Origin: Pyropia haitanensis
Lineage: Eukaryota > Rhodophyta > Bangiophyceae > Bangiales > Bangiaceae
Direction: 5' to 3'
Length of the DNA: 64,000 bases
Assembly: GCA_008729055.1 (NCBI GenBank)
Contig: SDUX01000007.1
Coordinates: forward strand, 3,237,590-3,301,589
The notes under the pieces are model-generated. The model was given only the letters and a program-made list of their open reading frames with translations. It was not told the origin of the DNA and did not search any database. Below are positions 1 to 8,408 of this stretch, piece by piece. Every line of letters begins with the position of its first letter. Positions within the stretch are counted from its first letter, which is position 1. The translations under genes and the position numbers were made by a program.

Positions 1-727
1 ATGGGGGGGGACGCTGTCGGTGGCGGGGGGGAGGAAGGGTGGGGGCGAGCGTGGCCCCCCTGCGCCCATACGGCTGCTGCCCATTTCCCACGAGGACAGT
101 GGTGGTGGGTGGCGGCGCTGCCGCTGCTGCCGCCGCCGACGCCACGGAGGACAAGCTCGCCTCCTCGGCCGCCACCACCCGCCGGTGGTGCGCGACCGCA
201 GCGCGCATCAGATGCAAGATGACCGTGGCGTCCTTGCCGCCGTTGAACGCTATGGCCAGCCGTCCCGTGCCATACAGCCGCAGGGCGCCGCCAAGGACAT
301 CAAGGGAGCGGCGGAGGCGGATGCCAAAGCAGCCGCCCGACGCCGCGCTTCCACCACGCCCGCCGCCACCGCCGCAACTGCTGTCGCCGCGGCAGTCACC
401 GCCACCCCCGCCGCTGCCCCCAACGCCGCCGTTGAGGGCTTGGACGCCCGCCACCGACGCGGGACACCCCCCCTCACCGGCGCAGCCGCGCCGATCAGAC
501 CGGTCGCCGCCGGCGCCGCATCCCCAGTCGGCGTCCCCGCAGGAGCACCTATCGTCCTTGGCGGCGCACGCCGCGGTTGCTGCGATCATCGCATCGTACA
601 GCTCAATGGCGTCGGCGTCAGGAGGAGGGGCAGTGCCCGGGGGGAGGGGGGACGAGGTGTCCCCGCCTCCGCCACCGCCGCCACCGACGCCGCCGCCGCC
701 GCCATCGCCGCCGCCATCTGGTCTCAT
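1..727 (-). CDS. FAD synthase (PAPS-reductase-fold), N-terminal part, cut by window edge
   Basis: Reading leftward from the ATG at 727, the frame stays open for 242 codons to position 1, so the gene continues outside the window. Around residues 160-180 it contains LAIAFNGGKDATVILHLM. This is the ATP-pyrophosphatase/PP-loop signature of eukaryotic FMN adenylyltransferases (FAD1/FLAD1 C-terminal domain, usually [FY]NGGKD-[CT]-V-LLHL), which convert FMN and ATP to FAD. The first 150 residues are Gly/Cys-rich low complexity containing a short acidic helix (AIELYDAMIAATAAC). The plus-strand ORFs over this stretch are shadows made of Pro/Arg. The family call rests on one motif, and the FMN-binding part lies beyond the edge. 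A related PAPS reductase-like enzyme is the alternative. Confidence 0.6.
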   Translation of the reverse strand, partial: MRPDGGGDGGGGGVGGGGGGGGDTSSPLPPGTAPPPDADAIELYDAMIAATAACAAKDDRCSCGDADWGCGAGGDRSDRRGCAGEGGCPASVAGVQALNGGVGGSGGGGGDCRGDSSCGGGGGRGGSAASGGCFGIRLRRSLDVLGGALRLYGTGRLAIAFNGGKDATVILHLMRAAVAHHRRVVAAEEASLSSVASAAAAAAAPPPTTTVLVGNGQQPYGRRGATLAPTLPPPRHRQRPPP

Positions 728-2628
728 GACAGCCCAGACGCGGGAAAACAGCAGAGGGTGTGTGGTGCGCAGTCAAGCCACCGTGGAGAGCGGGGAGAAT
801 TGATAGAGAGCCAGAGAAGAGGGGACGGTGGGCTTGCCGACCGAGGCACAGGCGGGCCAAGTGCTCTGGTGAGGAGCGCTGTGCAACAAGTGGCAGAGGC
901 CACCAAGCTGGACGTGCCGCCCTCCGAAAGCACGGCCTGGTCATCTAAGTACCATGATCTGTCATCGACCGGGTTTCGGGTCCCAACCATGTCAGCCGCA
1001 TGGGCCACTCAAGCGGTTAACTACATTATTAATGTAGTCCCGATTTTGGCGGATGTGCTTGTGTACAAGTGCACAGCAGCAGCCACCTCACGGCTTCTAG
1101 CTAGACCAATGCGGCGCGAGAACGTCTCAGTGATCCAGTGGCGCTCTCATCCCTACGTGACCAAGGGGGCTCCCGTCCCGTGCACACACGCGTTCTGAGT
1201 TTGAATAGGACCCTTTAGCTGAAACTTGATTAGCCCTGGACGAGCTCCCACATTTTCGATACATTTTCAAATGTTTAGAACACTAGTCAATAATTCATAT
1301 AAATACATAGCTTTGCTGTTGTGCTGGGCTTATCAGGCTTTCTCTTCTATTGATTCCTCTATGCTTGCAGCTGCCGCCCCTTCCGCGTCTGACTGGAGAG
1401 GCAGCCTCTGCGCGAGCAGCCGCCGACTGTACCCTTCGGCCGGTAGTAATGCGGAACGCCGCATTCCAACCCAGCGGTCGCTGATGCGGCCGGCGGGCGA
1501 CGGCCCCTCCCGCCCCGACCGCGGGTCGCACCTTCTGCCGCCAGGTACCTCCCACCCGGCACCCAGCGCCACCCGCTCGATGCCCCCGCCGCCCTCTCCC
1601 AGCCCGCAACCCCGCCACCAGTCCATTTAATGAACACCAGTCTCCAGGATGGTCTGAGGTCACCACTCCCCAGCTAGCGCCCACTCCCTCATTTGCCGCC
1701 GTTGGCTCCCGCCGCTAGCCCCTCCCCGCGCCTGCAGCTGCCGCCGACGCAGGCGGACGCTCTCCGCGGGCTCAGATCTCTCCCCCCACCCGCATACACT
1801 TCCGCCCGACGCTATCCCCCAATCCCTCTGTTAGTGGCCGCCGACCGCCAGCAGCCGCCAGCGCGACGGGCGCATACCCTCCACCGGCCGGCAACCGCTG
1901 CCGCGCCTGCGGCCACTGGCGACCACCCTTACTACTTTCTATCCCCGCTGCGAGCTTTGGCAGCGGCAGTCAGTCGCCCCGATCCGGCCGGCGCCGACCT
2001 CTCCGACAGTGGAGGCCGCGGCCCGCCACCAACCTCAACCCCCGCCGGCAGCTGCTGCCCCCGGCCGCCAACCGCGAGCGCTACCGACACCCAATTCCCA
2101 TTGGCCGGCGGCCGCCCGCCAGCGTGTGGGCGCTGCTAGCCGTCACCAGACTTTTTCCCTTTGGCAGACTGCCGTCGCAGCCGGCGGACGCCCCCAACCG
2201 GCGAGTGTCTTCACCGCATCACCTACACCACAACCAGTATTTATATCCTTGACAAATTGAAATCCCAGAAGTGGAACATCTGCAGTCCCCTCGCGTTCCA
2301 AAGTACGTCCGTCCAACAGCTAACACTGCAAAAGGTCTCCACCTATCTCAGTTTTGAAGTGATCTTTCACAAAGCTTGACAGTCATCGAAAACAGCTGTA
2401 AGTTGTGTATCCCAGATGTTCTACTGGCTGATGCTGTTTCAAGCCCGAGCGCTGTGCGCCGCTACATACAGGCTGCGGCTGAGAGCGGTCGACAGCTTGC
2501 GCCCCCATCCATCAGTTACACCACGCATCGTCCCCACCTTGACTTCTATTGGTGGGATGAAACCTGGCCCTCGTGTGTGCATGGGACGGGAGCCACCAAG
2601 GGGGGGCGACATGACTGTTGGTGCGCCG
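728..2628. other. Intergenic, no supported gene
   Basis: This is the upstream side of the FAD synthase gene. Composition alternates between AT-richer patches (1010-1340, 2240-2420) and a C-rich block at 1540-2140. Open frames here are Pro/Arg-rich, have no recognisable motif and lack the G/C third-position bias of neighbouring genes. I see no RNA gene. Confidence 0.6.
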
Positions 2629-2652
2629 TATCCGTCTGACACCAGTTTTTCA
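2629..2652 (+). repeat. Left terminal inverted repeat
   Basis: It is identical over 24 bases to the reverse complement of 3877-3900. A related copy of the ACCAGTTTTTCACA core follows at 2661-2674 as a direct repeat. Confidence 0.75.
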
Positions 2653-3876
2653 CAAGTGGTACCAGTTTTTCACAACTTCCCATCTGTGGGATTCCCACAG
2701 TGTTTACGTAGAAAAACTGACAAAAACGCTTTGCGAGATCGTGCCCCACCAGTCTATCGACTCGCGCCAAAAATACAAGCCGAGGCGTAGGGTAACGGTG
2801 TGTCACACGGCTGGACGCGCCAACTCAAGGGCTCTCCAGCGATGTAGAGAGACCCCAACAAGGCGGGCCTCCGGGCGCGCCATGTCGCGCCGCGTAGAAA
2901 AAGGTGCGGCTTCCTGGAGGGAATTCGAATTCAAGTACCTGGCCTGACGCTGCTTCTGGCTGATTGATGGGCGAGCCCAGCGCTCTTCGGCGCGGCGTAC
3001 AGCCGGCGCTCGAAAGGCTACGAGGCTTCTTCCCCTCCTGTAGACACTATACCCTCTTCTAGCACACCACCGGGACACAGACGCCTCCTCTACCCATTCG
3101 TCTGCCTTTGAACGCTGCAGAAGCGCATGTGCGTTTCCGAGGATGGGCGGCAGTCGCGCCACAAGCCCGCTTGCCCCAGCTTACCCCACTTTCCTTCCCT
3201 TTGCGGCCTGCGCACCGTATCCCCTCCCTCCCCTGACTGCGAACATACCTGGTGAGGGCTCCACATCTCCTCCTCCACCGGCAACGGCCCTGTCTGGTCG
3301 GGGCGCCCCATCCCCCTCCCCCTGGCAGCGGTCCTGCCGGCTCGGACCCCCCCCGCCGCCCGCTCCGACGCCCCCCCCCACCCGCTCGGACGCCTCCCCC
3401 CCGGCCCCTCAAGTTGATCTGGGTGACCCCCCCACCTCCCCCGCTGCGAGCCGACGTGTGCTGTGGACCCCCCGATGGAGCAGCGGTGGCATGGACGACC
3501 GCCCGGTGGCGATAGGACGGTCCGCACACACGTGCTCTGAGATCTGTCAAGAGACTACCCGGGTCCGACTTGTCCGAGGCACGATCTCTGCGTGCTCATT
3601 GGTCGATGACCGCGGGATGCGGGCCCAGGCACGTAAATACATTCAAGTTTTTCCGGGGTTTCTTTGCAACATCGCGCTCTGGGGCCTGTCCTGGTACAGA
3701 TCTCGAGTTGTGAAAAACTAGTGTCACCCCCCAAAGGAGGGTACCTTTTTCAAAAAAGAAGCGCTCCTCGCCTCGAGAAACGGACAAAACACCCGGCCTC
3801 GTGAGGAGCTACGGAGTCCGCTCATATTTTTTTGGAGAAAAAAACGTCCTCGCATCCTTTTCTCATACCCGAGTTC

Positions 3877-3900
3877 TGAAAAACTGGTGTCAGACGGATA
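3877..3900 (-). repeat. Right terminal inverted repeat
   Basis: It is the inverted partner of 2629-2652. A diverged subterminal copy (GTTGTGAAAAACTAGTGTCA) lies at about 3702-3721. Confidence 0.75.
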
Positions 3901-4313
3901 GTGCGTTGTGCTCTCCGTCTCAAAGCTCGCCTGCGCGTCGGCCCGCCGCAGGCTATCAGCTGGCAACAGTCAGTGACGGCGCCCCGCACCGCGAGCCAGC
4001 GTGGGGCTGACGCCCGATTGGAGGACATGATGTATGCCAGGGTGGCGACAAGCGTCGGAGATCTTTCACTGCACTGTTCAGTCCCTTGTCGGATGCGAAA
4101 CAAGAATTGGTGCGGGCTGGGTCATCTGATCTGGCCATCAGCAGCTGCACCTCACTGTGTGCTGGATAGGAGGGCACTCTAGCCAGCCCAGAGGGACGTT
4201 ACACCCTGGGCCACAGTGTCGGCTCAGCGCGCGCCGGCGTCCCCTCCACACTGTCCGAGCTGCTTGTTGCTGCGCGAGCGCAACCAGCTTCACTCCCTGA
4301 GGCACACGGCAAG

Positions 4314-4327
4314 ACTATATATCTATG
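4314..4327 (+). promoter_or_regulatory. TATA-like box upstream of the monooxygenase gene
   Basis: The string CTATATATCTATG lies about 165 bases before the chosen ATG at 4489, in otherwise GC-rich DNA. Its position would suit a core promoter with a 5' leader of about 130 bases. This is inferred from sequence only. Confidence 0.35.
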
Positions 4328-4488
4328 CTACGGGCGACACGCCTTCTCCCCTCGCTTCCCTATTCCTTCCGCCGCCACTACCACCACTCCCGCACGGGTG
4401 CCGCCACATCCACTCTCACCCCCGCCGCCGCCGGAACCGGAACAGAACCCATCGCTGTAGGCGGGTGGCTGTGTGCACCACATTCACC

Positions 4489-6150
4489 ATGCGCGTCCTC
4501 ATCGTTGGTGCCGGCATGGCCGGCGTCGGTACCGGCGTGGTAGCCGTACGCGCCGGCCACACCGTTACGCTCGTGGACCGGCGGGCTACGGTCGGAGGTC
4601 TTTGGACGCCCGGTGGTCACTACCCCCAGGCGCGGCTTCAGGAGGACGGCTCCCAGTACAGTTTCCCGGGCCACCGGATCCCATCGTCGGTGGAAGGGCT
4701 GCCGGCCGCCACCGACATAGCTGACTATGTGCGCTCCGTTGCGACCCGGGGAGGGTTGCGGCCGGAGCACTTTCGCCTTTCAACAGCCCTGACGAGCATG
4801 ACGTGGATTGCTGGGGAAGCTGGCAAAGGGGATATTGGTGGGATGGAAAATGGGGGTGGGGCTGATGGCGGGTGCTGGAAAGTTACGCTTGTCCCTGTGG
4901 ACGGTGATGCGGAAGAGGTGGTGTGCGTGGATTGGGTGGTAGTCGCCACCGGTCGCGAGGGCGGCTCACCCACGGCCATGTCGGTCATCCGCAATGCTGG
5001 CGCCTTTGGCGGGCGGATCCTCACCGACCGCGACACGTACGGGATGGATGTGGAAGAGCTGCTGGCGGCCACGGGTGTCTCGCCTGCCCCTGTCATCGTA
5101 CCTTCGAAGGTCGAGCAGGCTGCTACTGGGCAGGACAAAGAGGAAGGGGCACCTACCTGCACGGCACCTGCCCGGTCCGTGGTCATTGCTGGCAATGGCA
5201 AAACTGCTTTAGATTTGGCGATGACCCTCACGGACCTTGACGGGGTGACTGCCCATCTGGTGGCCTCCCGTCGCCACTGGATGATGCCATACAAGTTCTT
5301 TGGCCTCTTCCCTTCTGTGCCGCTGCTCTACATGCGCGCCGCGGGTGTGGCGTCCCCGTGCTGGGCCTACACCACCCCCATTGCGCGAGCACTCGCCGGC
5401 CCGTTGTGGCCGCTTGCGTGGCTCTATGGATTGTTCTTGGCCGCGGTCATCCGGGCGTCCGTTGGGTGGCACCGGGACCTCGACGGTGGCGGCGCGGACT
5501 TTGGTCGTGACTCGTTTCGGAACTCCTTTTGCATGATCCCGACCGGCTTGCGCGGCCGCCTCCTGTCGGGCCGCATAGTGATGCACGCGCCCGACGAGGT
5601 GGTGGAAGCCGCCGGCGAGGCGTCCCTGCGTCTGGCATCTGGGAAGGTGCTACCAGCGACGGCGCTGCTGTCATGCAGGGGTTGTGATCACCGGTCGTCC
5701 CTTGCCGCCTTTCTCCCCGCCGCTGACGTTGAAACCCTGTTTGCCGCGGGTGACGGCCTTCGCCTCTACCGTCACATGGTGCACCCAGACGCTGCACCGC
5801 ACGTGGCGTTTGTCGCGGCCCAACATGCGTTTGGGCGCGGCACCACGATTCACATGCAGGCACTGTGGCTAGTCGAGCTGTGGGCGGGGCGGCTGGTGCT
5901 GCCACCCCGCCAGAAGCAGCGCGACGAGATGAATCGCGTGGCGCGGGTCAAGCGGGAGCAGCTCAGCTGCAACCGGGAGCCAGCGTCGGTGGTGATGGAC
6001 CGCTTCTATCCGTACCTGGACGAGCTGTGCGTGGACTTGGGGGTGGACCCCATGCGAATGAAGGGGCTGGCCGGATACTTGAACTCTTTCAACCCAGACT
6101 GGTACGCGGACGTTGAAGGTGAGCTGCGCCGCCGCCGTGGAGCTGCGTAG
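4489..6150 (+). CDS. Flavin-dependent monooxygenase (FMO-like, class B)
   Basis: This 553-residue single-exon protein has the two-dinucleotide-fold layout of NADPH/FAD monooxygenases. The FAD-binding GAGMAG lies at residues 7-12 immediately after the start (MRVLIVGAGMAG). The NADPH-binding fold VVIAGNGKTALDLA lies near residue 233. The C-terminal region YRHMVHP...FVAAQHAFGRG...HMQALWLVEL resembles plant and algal FMO-like oxidoreductases. The start at 4489 was chosen because the FAD fold begins there and the context is CACCATG. The frame is open 91 codons further upstream but holds no conserved sequence. The classical FMO motif FxGxxxHxxxY is not evident, so the substrate (S-, N- or C-oxidation) cannot be named. 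Confidence 0.85.
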   Translation: MRVLIVGAGMAGVGTGVVAVRAGHTVTLVDRRATVGGLWTPGGHYPQARLQEDGSQYSFPGHRIPSSVEGLPAATDIADYVRSVATRGGLRPEHFRLSTALTSMTWIAGEAGKGDIGGMENGGGADGGCWKVTLVPVDGDAEEVVCVDWVVVATGREGGSPTAMSVIRNAGAFGGRILTDRDTYGMDVEELLAATGVSPAPVIVPSKVEQAATGQDKEEGAPTCTAPARSVVIAGNGKTALDLAMTLTDLDGVTAHLVASRRHWMMPYKFFGLFPSVPLLYMRAAGVASPCWAYTTPIARALAGPLWPLAWLYGLFLAAVIRASVGWHRDLDGGGADFGRDSFRNSFCMIPTGLRGRLLSGRIVMHAPDEVVEAAGEASLRLASGKVLPATALLSCRGCDHRSSLAAFLPAADVETLFAAGDGLRLYRHMVHPDAAPHVAFVAAQHAFGRGTTIHMQALWLVELWAGRLVLPPRQKQRDEMNRVARVKREQLSCNREPASVVMDRFYPYLDELCVDLGVDPMRMKGLAGYLNSFNPDWYADVEGELRRRRGAA

Positions 6151-7159
6151 GACCTCCTGCGTTGATTGCGTCGCTGTTGCCAGGGTCGTTTGCTCTTTGT
6201 GATTGGGGTTTGCGGTGCGTTGCCGAGCGGTTGCCTCCTTGGTTGCGTTCTCTTTGCGTGGGTGAACGGCAATACTCGGGGCTGGAAGGACTTGGCCAAG
6301 CTACCCGGCCCAACCATGCCGCCAGTCTTCTCCCAGGACAAGCACTCTTCCCCGCTTCTTCCCTGAAGAAACGAAAACACAGGCGCATGACCCCACTTCG
6401 GGAGCACGCAGACCCCCTCCGGTGCGACGTCGCGCCCAGTAGGCCACCGCACCGCCACCGTCATCAACTGGCCGTCGGCGGGGGAGGGATCTCCCTGCGG
6501 GCGGCAGCGGAGCAGGGCAGCTCCCAGCGGCACGCCCGGCCCCCGCGATGGGCGTCTGTCTGCCGCCCCAGACTCCTCTAGCTGGGCGTGAGGGGGGGCA
6601 CTCCGCTGCGGCTGGTTGTTGGCGCTGGCGGGGCCGCGGCCCACCACGCCCGGGAGGCACACCCACTCGCCGCTGTCCACGATTCGTGACCTGTCCAAAG
6701 ATCGGCTGTCAGCGAATTCCTCGTGCGGTGGACCCGGACGGGCGGGGGCTGTCAGCTGCGCCACCCCTCGGCAGTCTCGGCGCATCAGGTCGCGCGGCTC
6801 TGTCGCCCGCTTGGTGGACTCGGTGCCTCTTCGGCTGCGTGGGCGGGGATGCTGCTGGCACGATTCCCCACACCACTGCCCCCGTCGAGACACCCGCGCA
6901 CTCCATCGCACTTGCTCCTCCCATCGCACCCGTTTCCCCCTCCGCCCTCCCTCCGGTTGCCTGCCTGCCCCCCCGCCCGCCGGCCTCCCCGTCTGACCGC
7001 CCACCCGCCCGCCTCTCGCTCTCCCGCGCCACCCTTCCGCCTGCTTCCCCGCCCGCCCGTTCGCCCGCCCGCCCGCCCGCCCGCCCGCCCGCCCGCCCGC
7101 CCGCTCGCCTGCCCGCCCGCCCACCCACCCGAGCCCTGCTCGCCACTGCTGTCGCAGCC
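6151..7159. other. Intergenic region between the monooxygenase and HVA22-like genes
   Basis: It contains no coherent gene. The first 200 bases are relatively T-rich 3'-flank sequence. The remainder is GC-rich and ends in the CCCG tandem repeat described separately. The long ORFs on both strands over 6500-7150 arise from that repeat. Confidence 0.6.
7051..7126. repeat. (GCCC)n microsatellite
   Basis: About 18 imperfect GCCC units in a row lie just upstream of the HVA22-like gene. Confidence 0.85.
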
Positions 7160-8087
7160 ATGACGGCCGCAACGATGATGTCTACACTGGCTGCTGGCCT
7201 TGCTCGCGCGGGGATGTAGGTTGGTTTGCTTCTGCACACGGCTTCTGTGGCACCCTTGCCGCGCGTGCTTACCACGCGGCTCTGCAGGGGTGGCAGGCGG
7301 GGGTGAGGGGGGGGGCCGATGGCAGGAGTTACTGCATACTGCTGGGACGCGGCAGGGTGCCCTGCGCGCTGGTGCCGGCGGTTGCTACGCGCCTCGGAGA
7401 GCCGTTTCTCTCATTTCTGCCACCGACCCAGCGCCCTAGATCGGCTGCACGCGTACTGACGTTCCGCCCGCTTTCCATCTTTTGACTGGTGTGACTACCC
7501 CGTGGGTCCCCGTCCTTCCGTGCACTCCCCGCGCCATCCGTTGATTTGGTTTGGTGCCTTCCCGACCTTGTCCGCCCTCTCCCATTCCCCCCGCTCCACG
7601 TCGGATGCCCCTACCTCCCCGCAGCTGTGTGCTGGGCTTTGCCTACCCTGGCTACAAGACGTTCAAGGTGCTCAAGAGGGGCGACGTGCTCGCCCAGCGG
7701 GAGTGGCTCAAGTACTGGTGCGTGCTGGGCCTGGCGGCGGTGCTGTCGCTGCTGACGGACCTCGTAGTCGGCGCCTTCCTGCCTGGCTATGGGCTGCTCA
7801 AGCTCGGCGTCGTCGTTGCGCTTGTGGCGCCCACCACCCGCGGCTACGCACGCGTCTGGGCGGTGGTGGAGCCGCACCTGGCCGCGCAGGAGGGCGCCAT
7901 TGACGGCGCCGTCGCGCGCGCCATGGACGCGACCGCGTCGGCACGGTCGACGGGCGCGGCGCGCGCGAATGCGGCCATGGCGCAGGGCCGCGCCGCGGCG
8001 ATGCGGCAGGCAGAGGGGGTCAAGAAGCGGGCGACTGCCGGGCGGGGGGGGGGGGTCGCCTCGCCCAAGTCGCGCACCGCCATGTAG
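7160..8087 (+). CDS. HVA22/TB2/DP1 (REEP)-family ER membrane-shaping protein, two exons
   Basis: Exon 2 (7625-8087) encodes the whole TB2/DP1/HVA22 domain: a YPGYKTFK start, an EWLKYWCV helix, two hydrophobic hairpins with a TDLVV...LPGYGLLKLG core, and the family's APTTRGY...YARVWAVVEPHL end. Members form hairpins in the ER membrane and promote tubule curvature. Exon 1 is proposed as 7160-7215 (ATG ACG GCC...), ending in phase 2 before GTAGGT. The intron runs 7216-7624 and ends in a pyrimidine tract plus CAG. Joining gives ...LARAGICVLGFAYPGYK..., a 172-residue protein of normal size for the family. The Ala/Arg-rich tail after residue 110 is low complexity. The exon 2 domain is secure, whereas exon 1 is inferred from splice sites and frame alone. 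Confidence 0.8.
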
Positions 8088-8408
8088 GCCGGGAGGGGCG
8101 GGTGCTGTCGGGATGCTGCTTCTTTTTTGTTCTTGTGCTCTTACTGAGGGGTCCGCCTGCATCTTGTTTGCTGTATATCGGATGGCGTGGTGCTTGCTAA
8201 TGGGCCGAGGTGCCACCTGGTCACGCAATCGTTCAAGGGCACCAGCCTCAAAAGACAGCCGTATACATATCGCACGACACTCCCCGAGACGGCGCACTCG
8301 CCAGACATCTCCCGGCTGCTCTGCGTTCGTGTTGTGTCTCGTCCGGTATGCGCAGCCCTGTTTCCCCTGTCTTCCACTCCACAACGTCCTGGCATCCCCT
8401 GCAGAACC
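8088..8408. other. Convergent intergenic spacer
   Basis: This is the shared 3' flank of the HVA22-like gene (+) and the uvrC gene (-). It includes a T-rich stretch (8120-8140) but no clear polyadenylation signal, and no gene is seen. Confidence 0.6.

Larger units (their letters stand above)
2629..3900. mobile_element. Non-autonomous DNA transposon with 24-bp terminal inverted repeats and a degraded 8-bp target duplication
   Basis: The 24 bases at 2629-2652 (starting TATCCGTCTGACACCAGTTT) are found again, perfect and inverted, at 3877-3900. The 8 bases just outside are GTGCGCCG on the left (2621-2628) and GTGCGTTG on the right (3901-3908). They differ only by two C-to-T changes, as an aged target-site duplication would. 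A second, shorter inverted pair built on AGTTTTTCACAAC lies inside (about 2663-2677 and 3702-3716), so the ends carry repeated subterminal motifs or a nested copy. The 1.27-kb interior has no transposase-like ORF. An 8-bp duplication is typical of hAT elements, but the ends do not match the usual hAT CAGNG terminus, so the superfamily is left open. Confidence 0.7.

Noticed and set aside
3300..3490. C-rich ORFs inside the transposon as possible transposase remnants
   Set aside because: No DDE/DDD motif, RNase H-like strand pattern or zinc finger could be seen in any frame.
7030..7130. Possible CRISPR-like short repeat array
   Set aside because: It is a plain (GCCC)n microsatellite with no spacers. 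The genome context is eukaryotic.
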